From positions 1 to 42,918 of IMG/VR virus record IMGVR_UViG_3300033145_001651: a DNA stretch of 42,918 nucleotides. One strand, written 5' to 3'. The notes under the pieces are model-generated. The model was not told where the DNA came from, searched no databases, and saw nothing but the letters and a program-made list of their open reading frames with translations. This DNA comes from a virus. The position numbers and the translations under genes were made by a program. Of the stretch, positions 23,545-32,884 are shown in pieces; the stretch's first letter is position 1; every line of letters begins with the position of its first letter.

Positions 23545-24101
23545 GCGAATTTGAAGCGGTAATGCGAACCTTGCTACAGGACCTAAAGGCAAATGTCCTG
23601 GCGAACACGGTATCAGCCACGCACAGCGACATGCTGGAGATTGCGCGGTTACCGGTACTTATTCTTTTTCTACCCGATGCTGACCGGATAAGACTAGACG
23701 ATGCCAATGTGCCAGCACAGCTAAAGGACGAGGCTGCGGGTACAGTGCGGGTGTTTGACCCGGCGCTTACTTATAACTTGACCTTTAATTTTGAAATTGT
23801 AGCAGAAACCTCCATGGAGGTACTGGGCATCGGCGAAAAGATGGCTGCATACCTCGAGGCCAATCCCTATCTGGCTGTAAATGACAAGGAATACCCGATG
23901 CGAACAGTAGAACCCATGGGGCAACCGAGGGTTACGGGGCCAGCCAACCTCAGAAGGGCGGCCGGGAGCTTCATTGTGGAAGGGGTCGAAGTGGAAACCG
24001 GTGGGTTCCAGGATGGCAAGCTGGCCAAGCACTTTGAAGCGGTTTATGAGAACCGGGCTACTGGCGGGACAGACCAAATGATAAGTAGCCTCAAAAAGTG
24101 A
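23541..24101 (+). CDS. Probable tail terminator protein
   Basis: 186 residues, four-base overlap with the previous gene (ATGA). Alpha/beta protein with helices at both ends and strands LPVLILFLPD and LTFNFEIVAE. Position between gp10-like and sheath genes and the size fit the tail-terminator (T4 gp15-like) role capping the sheath and tube. Assigned mainly by order. Confidence 0.55.
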   Translation: MSEFEAVMRTLLQDLKANVLANTVSATHSDMLEIARLPVLILFLPDADRIRLDDANVPAQLKDEAAGTVRVFDPALTYNLTFNFEIVAETSMEVLGIGEKMAAYLEANPYLAVNDKEYPMRTVEPMGQPRVTGPANLRRAAGSFIVEGVEVETGGFQDGKLAKHFEAVYENRATGGTDQMISSLKK

Positions 24102-24116
24102 GGGAGGAGGTAAGAT

Positions 24117-24320
24117 ATGCCCACTATTAAAAACAAGCTTAACTCGCCTCTTTCTATAGATCTGGGAGGCGGCAAGAGTATTCACCTGCTGCCATTAGAA
24201 AAGCGAGACATAAGCAAGAAAGATGTGAAGGCTAACCAAATGCAGGCGGCCCTTCGTGCGGGATACATTCTCGTCCTGCCTGACCAGGCACCTGCAAAGA
24301 AGAAAGGGAGTGACAAATAA
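24117..24320 (+). CDS. Small tail-region protein, 67 aa
   Basis: ATG 24117 has GGGAGGAGG upstream. LNSPLSIDLGGGKSIHLLPL, then KRDISKKDV and a basic tail. Short proteins of this kind often precede the sheath gene in myophages; function unknown. One-base overlap with the sheath start. Confidence 0.6.
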   Translation: MPTIKNKLNSPLSIDLGGGKSIHLLPLEKRDISKKDVKANQMQAALRAGYILVLPDQAPAKKKGSDK

Positions 24321-25855
24321 TGCCCGAATTTCTCTCCCCTGGTCATCTTGTCACTGAAGCGCCGCCGCAGGTGGTCACCATCCCGGGAGCACCTACCAGC
24401 ACGGCGGCACTAATCGGCATCGCGGAAAAAGGACCTATAGGGAAGGCCGAACTGGTCACAAGCTGGGCCGACTTCGTAAAAAAGTTCGGCTCTTTTATTT
24501 CCAACGGATGGCTGGCCTACGCTGCCTACGGGCTGTTCCTCAACAAGCGCGGGGCCAGGGTTTATGTAGTTAGGACAGCTCACTATACCGATCCTGGCGA
24601 TCCAACGACGTTAACTGCAGTCAAGGCTACGGTCACTCTTCAGGATAGGGCAGCTACGCCAGTGAACACGCTTCAAGTGGACGCCTTGAACGAGGGTGCT
24701 TGGGGCAATAGGCTTAAAGTCAGGATTTCGGATGCAACCAAGGACAGTGCCAACAAGTTCAAATTGGAGGTTCTGGAAACGGTCAACGGCCAGGACGTTG
24801 TGCGAGAGATATTTGACGAGCTTTCCATGGACGATACCAGCACCGATTTTGTAGAAAGCAGGATTAATGGCAAGAGCCAATACATCACGGTAACCGACCT
24901 GGACAGTTCCACGGCAGCCCCGAATGATCGTCCGGCAGCCGGAACGTTTCCGCTGGCCAACGGGGATGATGGCTTGACCGGCCTGGCCGATACCGACTTT
25001 ATCGGTTCGGCGGCCGGCAGAACGGGGCTCTATGCATTAGACGTGATCGACGAGAGTCTGCTCATCGCGGTTCCTGGCGTGGCTACTTCCGCCGTTCAGA
25101 ACGGAGTGCTGGATTACTGCGCTGGCAGAGGAGACTGCTTTGCTGTGCTGGACCCACCGTTTGGCAATACGCCGGATGAGGTAAAGACCTACGTGGAGAC
25201 CACGGCCGGGTTTAACAGTAGCTATGGGGCCTTCTACTACCCAAATGTGAAGATCATGGACCCGGCCACCGGCAAGGAAAAGGTAGTGCCACCCAGCGGC
25301 TTCATTATCGGAGCCTATGCACGGACGGATGGAATAAAAGGCGTTTGGAAAGTGGCGGCTGGTATTGAGGATGGGTTGTTAGCCGGCGTAATTGGGTTGG
25401 AAACCGATCTGGTCAACGATAAGGGAATTAGGGATATTCTATATCCGGCACGGATTAATCCTATTCCCTTCCTGCGCGGATATGGGATTAGGGCCTATGG
25501 TGCCCGGACCCTGGATGGAAGCGGCAGTTTTCCCTACATTAACGAACGCCGGACTTTCATCTTTTGCGAGAAATCCATTGAGGAAGGCACCCAATTTGCC
25601 GAATTCGAGAACAACGAGCCCGGATTGTGGAAGCGGCTCACCAGGTCGATTAACGCCTTCCTGCTTGGAGTCTGGAAACAGGGTGGCTTGAAGGGAGCAA
25701 GTCCTCAGGAGGCCTTCATGGTCAAAATCGATGAGGAACTTAACACCCAGGAAACCATTGATCAAGGACTGCTGCGCGGCCGTATTGGTCTGGCAACCCA
25801 CCGGCCGGCAGAATTCATTTGGTTTGAATTCGAACGCAAGCTGCAGGCTGAATAA
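24320..25855 (+). CDS. Tail sheath protein
   Basis: 511 residues. The opening PGHLVTEAPPQVVTIPGAPT, then STAALIGIAEKGPIGKAELV, a long middle region and the C-terminal pattern SFPYINERRTFIFCEKSIEE and WFEFERKL define the contractile sheath family. It surrounds the tube and contracts on infection, which makes this phage a myovirus. The C-terminal part is the conserved assembly domain. Confidence 0.93.
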   Translation: MPEFLSPGHLVTEAPPQVVTIPGAPTSTAALIGIAEKGPIGKAELVTSWADFVKKFGSFISNGWLAYAAYGLFLNKRGARVYVVRTAHYTDPGDPTTLTAVKATVTLQDRAATPVNTLQVDALNEGAWGNRLKVRISDATKDSANKFKLEVLETVNGQDVVREIFDELSMDDTSTDFVESRINGKSQYITVTDLDSSTAAPNDRPAAGTFPLANGDDGLTGLADTDFIGSAAGRTGLYALDVIDESLLIAVPGVATSAVQNGVLDYCAGRGDCFAVLDPPFGNTPDEVKTYVETTAGFNSSYGAFYYPNVKIMDPATGKEKVVPPSGFIIGAYARTDGIKGVWKVAAGIEDGLLAGVIGLETDLVNDKGIRDILYPARINPIPFLRGYGIRAYGARTLDGSGSFPYINERRTFIFCEKSIEEGTQFAEFENNEPGLWKRLTRSINAFLLGVWKQGGLKGASPQEAFMVKIDEELNTQETIDQGLLRGRIGLATHRPAEFIWFEFERKLQAE

Positions 25856-25871
25856 GGAGGTGGCATAAAGA

Positions 25872-26327
25872 GTGGCAGGCAGAGCACGGAAGTTCCGTGA
25901 TAAATTTAAGTTCCTGGTGGAGATTGATGGGATTGTGCAAACCGGCTTCCAGAAGGCCGGGCCTTTGCGGGCAAGCGTAGAGGTAATCGAGCATGAGGAA
26001 GGCGGGGCGCTGCTTCCCGACAAGTCCCCTGGTAAAGGCAAATTTGAAGATATAACCCTGGAGTACGGGGCCACCGAGAACCTGGAAATTTATAACTGGT
26101 TCAAGCAGGTCCTCGATGCGGCCCAGGAGACTGGCGGTGCGGACCCGGATGATTACAAGCGGAACTTGGCCATTATTGAACAAGACCGGACAGGAAAAGA
26201 AGTGGGGCGCTGGAATGTTTACGGTGCCTGGCCACGAGAGTTTGAGGCTGGGGATTGGGATAACACCGCTAACGAAAAGCTGATCCGCAAGGTTACACTA
26301 GCAATAGATTACTTCGAGCCCGCTTAA
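25872..26327 (+). CDS. Tail tube protein (T4 gp19-like)
   Basis: 151 residues from GTG 25872, after AAGGAGGTGGCATAAAGA. KFRDKFKFLVEIDGIVQTGF, then GPLRASVEVIEHEEGG, IYNWFKQVLDA and REFEAGDWDNTANEKLIRKV match gp19/CIS-type tubes. It forms the inner tube under the sheath. Its stop codon lies inside a hairpin. Confidence 0.88.
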   Translation: MAGRARKFRDKFKFLVEIDGIVQTGFQKAGPLRASVEVIEHEEGGALLPDKSPGKGKFEDITLEYGATENLEIYNWFKQVLDAAQETGGADPDDYKRNLAIIEQDRTGKEVGRWNVYGAWPREFEAGDWDNTANEKLIRKVTLAIDYFEPA

Positions 26328-26338
26328 AAAGCGGGCTC
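26316..26338 (+). terminator. Hairpin at the end of the tube gene
   Basis: GAGCCCGC (26316-26323) pairs perfectly with GCGGGCTC (26331-26338) around TTAAAAA; the tube stop codon is in the loop. Only TT follows, so termination would be weak. It may act as a partial terminator or an mRNA end stabiliser, giving more tube than chaperone. Confidence 0.6.
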
Positions 26339-26362
26339 TTAAGATATTAGGGAGGGATTAGA

Positions 26363-27115
26363 GTGGGCGAACTCTTAAATCTGCACTTACCCAAGACCAT
26401 TGCTGAGGCGGAAATAACCCCCGGGACATTCCTCTTTCCGGGGCGCTGGGAAGGTCAAATGCGAGAGATGAAGGTCTCCGAGGAGAATATGCTACTGGAC
26501 CGGCGGCAGCGAAAAGACGCAGCGGCCATCAACAACGTCCTCCAAGCCTGTTTATTAACGGAAGGTGTCAAGGTCATGGATATGCTGGTTGGGGACCGTG
26601 TCTTTGCCATGATCCAACTGCGACGGTTGACCTACGGAGATGAATACGTCTTCAGGGTTAGCTGCCCCAGATGTAACGCTAGGTTCGAATGGGAAGAAAA
26701 CCTGGGCGAGCTACTAGTGCGCTATCTGGAAGACCCGGCCTATGCTGAGCCAGACCACACCTTCAGTTTTACGTTCCCCAAAGCAGGCAAGACCATTAAA
26801 TGGCGCTTGTTGCGGGGTAAAGACGAGCAAAAGCTGGCCGTGGCCAGGCGGGAAAACCCGGACGGTCTGGTGACTTTCTCTATGCTGCTCCGGACAGTTG
26901 AAATTGAGGGAGAAAAGGCGGTTACCAGGAAGTTTTTTGACGAACTGCCGGCTTCCGATGCGGCAGCCTTCCGGGGAGAAGTCCAGGATAAAGAATGCGG
27001 CGTTGAGACCACTATTGTCGTGGAATGCCCCGACTGCGGAAACAGCTTTGATCTAGACTTGCCTATTGGGCCTGATTTTTTCCTGCCGAGGGGGACGACG
27101 AAAACCCGGCGGTAA
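26363..27115 (+). CDS. Tail assembly chaperone, zero-frame product (zinc-ribbon type)
   Basis: 250 residues from GTG 26363 (TAGGGAGGGATTAGA). The middle has CPRC (about residue 100) and the end CPDC (about residue 222), which could form one zinc site. The rest is mixed helix. The position between tube and tape measure is that of tail assembly chaperones. The last codons include the heptamer T TTT TTC at 27076-27082, and a second conserved-looking frame without its own start follows, so a -1 fusion product of about 315 residues is likely. Confidence 0.75.
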   Translation: MGELLNLHLPKTIAEAEITPGTFLFPGRWEGQMREMKVSEENMLLDRRQRKDAAAINNVLQACLLTEGVKVMDMLVGDRVFAMIQLRRLTYGDEYVFRVSCPRCNARFEWEENLGELLVRYLEDPAYAEPDHTFSFTFPKAGKTIKWRLLRGKDEQKLAVARRENPDGLVTFSMLLRTVEIEGEKAVTRKFFDELPASDAAAFRGEVQDKECGVETTIVVECPDCGNSFDLDLPIGPDFFLPRGTTKTRR

Positions 27116-27309
27116 GTTTTTTAACCAGTATCACCAAGGAGACCTTAGAAGAGCAGGTTTTTTGGCTGATGTACTCCACCATGGGGTCAGGGCTTGGGCA
27201 GCAGTTTTCAGAAATTATGAGGATGCCGGTGAGTTGGAAGAATGCGCTTTACCAGAGACTAATGGAGAGGCTTCAGAAGGAAGCGGATGCCGTTAAAGGG
27301 GGTGGCTAA
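27076..27309 (+). CDS. Tail assembly chaperone, -1 frameshift extension
   Basis: This frame opens exactly at the slippery site T TTT TTC (27076-27082), three bases after an in-frame TGA. It encodes about 75 residues after the shift: PAEGDDENPAVSFLTSITKE, then TLEEQVFWLMYSTMGSG, FSEIMRMPVSWKNAL and YQRLMERLQKEADAVK. The pattern of helix plus R/L-E-R-L-x-K-E is typical of the second part of phage tail chaperones. No ATG, GTG or TTG precedes the conserved region; the first is ATG 27169, without a good ribosome site. Confidence 0.72.
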   Translation, partial: FFPAEGDDENPAVSFLTSITKETLEEQVFWLMYSTMGSGLGQQFSEIMRMPVSWKNALYQRLMERLQKEADAVKGGG

Positions 27310-30207
27310 GTGGCTCTCAATTTTAACATGATGGGGCTAGGGTTTCACTTCTTCGTACAAGACGAGGCCACCCTTGGCTTGCGACGGATAGATCAGGCCT
27401 TTAAGAACGTCTCGGCAGACGCCGAGGAGATGTACTACAAGACCAAGGCCAGCTTGGACCAGTTGGAGCGCCAAATGGGGGCCCTGGGAGATGCCAGAGT
27501 TCGGGCCGCCCTAGAACGAAGCGGCATGGTTTTAGCAGGTGTAGGAGCCGCAGGGGTATACGGGATTGGTAAGGCCGTTAAATCTTTCGGTAACTTCCAG
27601 CAGCAAATGCTAAACGCCCAGTCCGTGGCCCAGTGGACAAAGGAGGAATTCCAGGAGTTAAGTAAATTCGCCATTCAGGTCGGTGCCGATACTAAATTCT
27701 CCGGCAGCCAGGCGGCCGAAGCCATTTACGAGATAAGCTCAGCCGGCGTCACCGCTGTGGAAGACATCAAACAGTTAACCCTGGGCGTAGCGGACTTCGC
27801 GGCAGCGGGCAACATTCAAATGCCGGAGGCGGCCAGGTCCATTATTGCAGCAGTTCAGGGGTTCAAGAGGCCTATGTCTGACGCCCCCAGGATAGCAGAT
27901 ATCTTTACCGCGGCGATCCAAAACTCTATGCTCAAGGCCAATGAGTTCGAGGTGGCCATGGGTTCCATGGCCGGAGTAGCCGGACAAGTCGGACAATCAG
28001 TCGAAGCGGCCACCGCCGGGTTAATGGCGGCCAGAAACGTAATTGGCTCGGCTCAGGATGCAGCTACCTCCTTGCGGAGCGCCATGATGCATTTAATTGC
28101 ACCCACCGGCGAAGCCAACAACATCATGCGCCTGCTTAATGTGAGCCTGCGAGACGCCCAAGGCAACATGAAGCCATGGCCGCAAATAATCCGAGAGTTT
28201 CAGGAATCGTTTGCGGGAGCCGGAGCCCTGGTTAATCAGTTCAGCGGGTTCGCCGAAGCCACCGACGAGGAACTCAAGGCCTTGGCTCAAACCTACGGAC
28301 TAACGGCAGAGCAGGCCAGGGGCCTGGCTGGTGCTGCGGCCCAAGGACAACGGGCTTTTGAAGATTACGTGCTGGCAACAATTTTCGGTACGGACGGCAT
28401 CCGGGCCGTCACTGCAGGACTTAATGCCCAAGCCAAGGCCTTGATCGATGGCCAGGAGGTCACCCTGACCGGGGCAGATGCTCTGGAATACTGGCAGCTT
28501 AAACTGGAGAATAGTGCCGGAGCAGCGAAAAAGGCTGCCGATATCCAGATGAGCGGGCTAAACGGAGCGTTTGAGGAGTTAGGAGGCTCAATAGAGAGCG
28601 CTGGGTTCGTAATCGGCAGCCGGTTTGAACCTGCGGTCCGAGGGCTGGCGGGCTTTTTAGACCGCGTGGTGGACATCTTCAACAAGATGCCGGCGCCCAT
28701 GCAGACGGTTCTGTCCTATTCGCTGCTTCTCGGCTCGGTGGGGCTACTCGCTGGCGGTTTTGGGATGATTTTCTTGGCCCAGTTGCCAGGCGCCATTCAA
28801 GGCCTGGCCATATTAAAGGATACGCTACTGTGGACCAAAATAGAGGCGGTTGGCGCTAGGATCGCAGCCCTGGCGCTTCGGGGGGCCATGTTGGTGGTCC
28901 GGGGTGCTACGCTGGCCTGGACAGGAGCCCAATGGCTGCTCAATGCGGCACTGACGGCTAACCCCATAGGCTTGGTCATTGCCGCAATCGCGGGGCTGTC
29001 GGTTGGAATTGTGCTCTTGGTCCGAAACTGGGAGAGGGTAACAGCTACCATCGGCGGCTTCTGGAGTAAGCTGACGGGATGGTTTTCCGGGTTGCCGGCC
29101 TGGGGGAAATACCTCCTAGCCATCTTTATGCCGGTGATTGGACTTCCCTTGCTTATAGCCGAGAACTGGGAAAAGATTAAAGTCTGGTTTGCCGGCCTGC
29201 CGCAAACCATTGCTGGTTTTATAAGTGCAATACCCGGGTTGCTGGGCAAGCTGTTCCTGGAGGATATTCCTTACTGGATTGGGTACGGGATAGGATACAT
29301 GCTCCGGCTGGCTTGGGAAGGAGTAGAGGCTGTGGTTGGATTCTTCGCCAGCCTCCCCGGACGAGTAGTAGCCTTTGTGGTAAATCTGGCAACGCAGATA
29401 CCTGTCTGGTGGGCTCAGATCAGAGATACGGGCACTCAAATAATCGGCCAGGGCATAGAAATTATTACGGGCTTTTTTGCCGAGTTACCAGGGAGAATAT
29501 GGGCGTTCCTCGTAGCGCTGCCGGGGACAATCCTCAATATCGGCGCCGAATTATGGGACGCAGCGAGGCAGGCGGGCAGTCAAGCCGTGACGGGCATGGT
29601 CGACACCATTCGCGGACTGCCTGGACAGATCTGGGGCATCTTGACTGGTGTTGCCGAGAACCTAATCAACTTTGGTCCCAGGCTTTGGGATGCGGCCAAA
29701 AAAGCGGCCGGCAGGTTATGGGAAGGCTTCAAGGAGGGGCTGGGCATTCACTCCCCGTCTTATATTGAGCGGGCGATGGCCAATATCCTGTGGGCCAGCC
29801 GGGAGGCCACTCGACAGGTAGAAACCGACTTTAAACGGCTGAACGGGCTCACCGCGCAGCCTACAATTACCATGGCGACTACCTGCGAAACTCCAGAACC
29901 ACCGGATATACCGATCTTACAAATGGGCGCACAGCCGGAGGCCGTTGCTGTAGTTGCTGGAACAGGAGCTGCGAGCACGGTTCCGGGCGAAAGGTCCGTA
30001 CCCATTCCGGTACCCCAGGCGGTTCCGATCAGTCCTCCGCCACCGGCGCCGGTACCGAGACAGCAGCCGGCCGCCGTAACCGGTACCATATCCAAGGTGG
30101 CGGAAACCATCCGCCAGCCAATCCAACTGGTCCTAGACGGCCGGGTGCTGGCCGAGGTCATCGCCAATATCCAGGCCGAGAACGAAGCTCGGGCGGGCGC
30201 TTACTAA
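27310..30207 (+). CDS. Tail tape measure protein (TP901 family)
   Basis: 965 residues from GTG 27310, adjacent to the chaperone stop, with AAAGGGGGTGG upstream. Residues about 90-330 (FGNFQQQMLNAQSVAQWTKE, FAIQVGADTKFSGSQAAEAI) are the TP901 tape measure core. Hydrophobic segments occur near residues 465-500, 552-577 and 598-617, followed by W-rich repeats of the W-x-x-I-x-x-x-x-x-x-I/F-x-x-L-P-G/A type (residues about 640-790) and a proline-rich tail. It sets tail length and may enter the host membrane. Residue count implies a tail of the order of 140 nm by the usual 0.15 nm per residue rule. Confidence 0.92.
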   Translation: MALNFNMMGLGFHFFVQDEATLGLRRIDQAFKNVSADAEEMYYKTKASLDQLERQMGALGDARVRAALERSGMVLAGVGAAGVYGIGKAVKSFGNFQQQMLNAQSVAQWTKEEFQELSKFAIQVGADTKFSGSQAAEAIYEISSAGVTAVEDIKQLTLGVADFAAAGNIQMPEAARSIIAAVQGFKRPMSDAPRIADIFTAAIQNSMLKANEFEVAMGSMAGVAGQVGQSVEAATAGLMAARNVIGSAQDAATSLRSAMMHLIAPTGEANNIMRLLNVSLRDAQGNMKPWPQIIREFQESFAGAGALVNQFSGFAEATDEELKALAQTYGLTAEQARGLAGAAAQGQRAFEDYVLATIFGTDGIRAVTAGLNAQAKALIDGQEVTLTGADALEYWQLKLENSAGAAKKAADIQMSGLNGAFEELGGSIESAGFVIGSRFEPAVRGLAGFLDRVVDIFNKMPAPMQTVLSYSLLLGSVGLLAGGFGMIFLAQLPGAIQGLAILKDTLLWTKIEAVGARIAALALRGAMLVVRGATLAWTGAQWLLNAALTANPIGLVIAAIAGLSVGIVLLVRNWERVTATIGGFWSKLTGWFSGLPAWGKYLLAIFMPVIGLPLLIAENWEKIKVWFAGLPQTIAGFISAIPGLLGKLFLEDIPYWIGYGIGYMLRLAWEGVEAVVGFFASLPGRVVAFVVNLATQIPVWWAQIRDTGTQIIGQGIEIITGFFAELPGRIWAFLVALPGTILNIGAELWDAARQAGSQAVTGMVDTIRGLPGQIWGILTGVAENLINFGPRLWDAAKKAAGRLWEGFKEGLGIHSPSYIERAMANILWASREATRQVETDFKRLNGLTAQPTITMATTCETPEPPDIPILQMGAQPEAVAVVAGTGAASTVPGERSVPIPVPQAVPISPPPPAPVPRQQPAAVTGTISKVAETIRQPIQLVLDGRVLAEVIANIQAENEARAGAY

Positions 30208-30219
30208 GGGGGTGAGGCC

Positions 30220-30774
30220 GTGGCAATAATGCCTGTTAAAAAAGGCTACATGATCCGGGAAGATACTGGAGAACGCCTGGAATTCCAATACAACCCGACG
30301 TTTCTCGATGACGAAAAGACGGCTGAATACGAGAATACCAATGTCCCCGGGGCCAACTTCCCGCATAGCGAGTTTGCGGGCGGCGGGGATTGGAAGTTTA
30401 AGTTTTCCCTGCGGTTCATAGCCAACGGACCAAAGTACGATACCAGCAAAGCCGTCGTCTGGCTGCGGCGGTTGCCATATGCCGTCAAACATCCGGACGG
30501 GACCATGGCACCACCCAAGGTTTTATTGGCTATAGGGGGTTTGATAATCAGGTGCAAGGTTACCAAGGTTACAGTCCACTATCTCCGGTGGGCACCTACA
30601 TTGCGGCCCATTGACCTCCAGGTTGACCTGGAAATGAAACACTGGCCGGATATAATGCCCCCGAAACCGAAACCACCGGCCAAACCTAAACCTAAGGTAG
30701 TGCCGGTTGTAGAGAAGATTAAGGTTCGGAAACAGTCCACTAGGAGCCCGTATCTTGATCGATTAAGGCAGTAG
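30220..30774 (+). CDS. Baseplate tube-initiator-like protein (CIS tube / XkdP N-terminus)
   Basis: 184 residues from GTG 30220 (AGGGGGTGAGG). EFQYNPTFLDDEKTAEYENT, then FKFSLRFIANG and VTVHYLRWAPTLRPIDLQVD are typical of the protein linking tube to baseplate hub in contractile systems. The last 35 residues are a Pro/Lys-rich linker where a LysM domain is found in longer relatives; here LysM-like sequence is in the next gene. Confidence 0.75.
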   Translation: MAIMPVKKGYMIREDTGERLEFQYNPTFLDDEKTAEYENTNVPGANFPHSEFAGGGDWKFKFSLRFIANGPKYDTSKAVVWLRRLPYAVKHPDGTMAPPKVLLAIGGLIIRCKVTKVTVHYLRWAPTLRPIDLQVDLEMKHWPDIMPPKPKPPAKPKPKVVPVVEKIKVRKQSTRSPYLDRLRQ

Positions 30775-30800
30775 CGGGCTGTTCGGGCGAGGTGCAGAAA

Positions 30801-31097
30801 ATGCCATTCTACGAAAAAAGCAGGTATGCCAAAGCAAAGATCATTAGGGACACCCAAGGTAGGGCTTATGTTCCACCTGTGGAGCGACCAGCTAAATTGG
30901 ATTATCCGGACAATATTCAGGTGCCGGCTGAGCCCGGTGATACCTGGAGCAGCCTGGCCTACACCTACCTCGGTGACCCTGAACTCTGGTGGGCCATAGC
31001 TATTTTCAACAACGTCTTTAACCCCTTGGAAGAGCCCAAGCCGGGCACGGCGTTAACTATCCCTTCCATTCGAACAGTGCATGAGGTGCTGCTATGA
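30801..31097 (+). CDS. LysM-like/gp53-type baseplate protein
   Basis: 98 residues from ATG 30801 (CGAGGTG upstream). RPAKLDYPDNIQVPAEPGDT, then WSSLAYTYLGDPELWWAIAI and PGTALTIPS form a LysM-like unit as in baseplate wedge proteins of the gp53 type. It helps build the baseplate around the hub. Its stop overlaps the next start (ATGA). Confidence 0.75.
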   Translation: MPFYEKSRYAKAKIIRDTQGRAYVPPVERPAKLDYPDNIQVPAEPGDTWSSLAYTYLGDPELWWAIAIFNNVFNPLEEPKPGTALTIPSIRTVHEVLL

Positions 31098-32179
31098 GCG
31101 AGGGAGTATTCTTTCTAACAGTAAAGGGACAGCGACTTCCACCAGACCTGGAACGTCAAGCCTACTATTTTGAGTTTGAGACTGCGGAGGATCGCTTGGC
31201 CAGGGCCGAAATCAGGTTTAAGGAAGGAGCAAAAATAGCCGACAAAGGGGTGTTCGCCCAGGGAGATGCTCTGGGCGTCTCCTTCGGTTTGGGCGCCAAT
31301 CTATACAAGGAAACGCTACGTGTACACCGAGCCAGTGGGGGCCATGACTTCAGGGTAATTGCTTATGAAGAAGCCCATGACTTGCAGCGGGTTTCGCGCT
31401 CCAGGATATGGGCTACGGTCACTTATTCCGAGATTGCCGGCCAGATCGCCAGAACTTACGGGTTTGGCACAGATATCGAGCCCACCAAATACCGGCACCC
31501 CCAGGTGGCCCAGGTAAACGAAAGTGACCTGCATTTCTTGCGACGGCTGGCCAGGCGCATCGGGTTCGAATGCTACGTGGAAAACAAGGTCCTTCATTTC
31601 CACCACCGGCGGTGGGAGACCGGCCCGGTAGATACCTTAACCTACATTCCGGGCGGCGGGGGAACCTTAACCGAATTCTACCCGACTGAAAACACACTGG
31701 CCCGGCCGGCAAGGGTGACAGCGGCGGGAATAAACCCGTGGACTAAGCAGCCTTTTGAGGTCAATATAGACGACCGAACGGCCCAACGGACGGTGACCGG
31801 GTCAGCAACTTTCCAGGATAGTTACCCGGCTGGGGCCACTGGCTACCGGCTGGCTGTAGCCCACCACGACCAGCAGGCGGCCAGAGAAGAAGCTGAGGGG
31901 TTATACCGGTTATTGCAGGATGACCTGGTTTTGGCCGAGTTTGTAGCCGTTGGCAATCCCCGAATTCAGGCCCGGGTTATCGTGGAGGTTCGGGGATATG
32001 GGAGCAGGTGGGACGGTTTATATAGGGTACGGTCGGCCAGGCATATTATTGCCGGCCAGTACATTATACGAGGCTGGCTGGTGCGGAATGCAACAGCCCC
32101 CGGTGGCTTACTAAAAGCGACGGCCGCAAAGCGCAATAACCAAAGAGCACCAACTGGCCGCCGGTTGGCAGGAGGTTGA
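31094..32179 (+). CDS. Baseplate hub protein, gpD-like (late control D)
   Basis: 361 residues. YYFEFETAEDRLARAEIRFK, then VIAYEEAHDLQRVSRSRIWA, AGQIARTYGF, ESDLHFLRRLARRIGFECYV and YRVRSARHII match the P2 gpD/T4 gp27-type hub. It forms the trimeric core below the tube and carries the spike. Confidence 0.88.
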   Translation: MSEGVFFLTVKGQRLPPDLERQAYYFEFETAEDRLARAEIRFKEGAKIADKGVFAQGDALGVSFGLGANLYKETLRVHRASGGHDFRVIAYEEAHDLQRVSRSRIWATVTYSEIAGQIARTYGFGTDIEPTKYRHPQVAQVNESDLHFLRRLARRIGFECYVENKVLHFHHRRWETGPVDTLTYIPGGGGTLTEFYPTENTLARPARVTAAGINPWTKQPFEVNIDDRTAQRTVTGSATFQDSYPAGATGYRLAVAHHDQQAAREEAEGLYRLLQDDLVLAEFVAVGNPRIQARVIVEVRGYGSRWDGLYRVRSARHIIAGQYIIRGWLVRNATAPGGLLKATAAKRNNQRAPTGRRLAGG

Positions 32180-32185
32180 TGCGGG

Positions 32186-32497
32186 ATGGCTTTGCCAGAT
32201 GAAGTTCGATTCTTCGGGAAGTACCGGGGTATTGTTGTAGACGGCAAGGACCCCAAAAACATGGGGAGGGTTAAGGTTAAGGTACCGGCCCTGTTTGGGG
32301 ACCAACCTCTAGCAGAATGGGCCTGGCCATGTCTGCCAATCAGGCAACCAATTCAGGATATAGACACAGACGGCTATCTTGAACCACAGCCAGTTAGTCC
32401 AGCTAAGTGGAAAGTACCTGTTGGCTCTTTGGTCTGGATTGAGTTTGAGATGGGAGATATCGATAAGCCGATTTGGAGCGGCTTTTGGGGTGAGTAA
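32186..32497 (+). CDS. Baseplate spike OB-fold protein (gpV/gp5-like)
   Basis: 103 residues. FFGKYRGIVVDGKDPKNMGR, then VKVKVPALFG and PVGSLVWIEFEMGDIDKPIW are the OB-fold of gp5/gpV/VgrG spikes. No beta-helix needle is present in this short protein, so another protein may supply the tip. Lies between hub and gp25-like genes as in other myophages. Confidence 0.88.
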   Translation: MALPDEVRFFGKYRGIVVDGKDPKNMGRVKVKVPALFGDQPLAEWAWPCLPIRQPIQDIDTDGYLEPQPVSPAKWKVPVGSLVWIEFEMGDIDKPIWSGFWGE

Positions 32498-32499
32498 AA

Positions 32500-32880
32500 A
32501 TGTTAGAAGCGGTATTAGGTAGAGGTCCGGATTTTCCGATGACCTCTGACGGAGCGGGAAACTTCGCACTGGTTACAGGCGAGAAGCTAATCGCCAGTAG
32601 CATCCGTCAAATCCTCGGCACCATTCCCGGCGAGCGGCCCATGGTACCCGAGTTTGGCTGTCAGGCGGCAGCCATGATATTCGAAAACCTTTCTGAGGAC
32701 CTCTTGCCGGTGATAGAGTTTTACGTTAAAGAGGCCATAGAACGCTGGGAGCCCAGGATCAGGGTTGATGAGGTCACCAGCGAAATTGACGAGACAGTGC
32801 TTAGAGTGTATATACTCTATACCATCCTGGCTACAGGGCAGCAAGCGGGCCTAGAATACCCCTACGTGATAAGGGGGTGA
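32500..32880 (+). CDS. Baseplate wedge protein gpW/gp25
   Basis: 126 residues. SSIRQILGTIPGERPMVPEF, then GCQAAAMIFENL and EAIERWEPRI are the gp25/gpW signature, including the E-R-P-x-x-P-E-F-G motif essential for sheath initiation. Close to the OB-fold gene (two bases). Confidence 0.92.
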   Translation: MLEAVLGRGPDFPMTSDGAGNFALVTGEKLIASSIRQILGTIPGERPMVPEFGCQAAAMIFENLSEDLLPVIEFYVKEAIERWEPRIRVDEVTSEIDETVLRVYILYTILATGQQAGLEYPYVIRG

Positions 32881-32884
32881 GATA

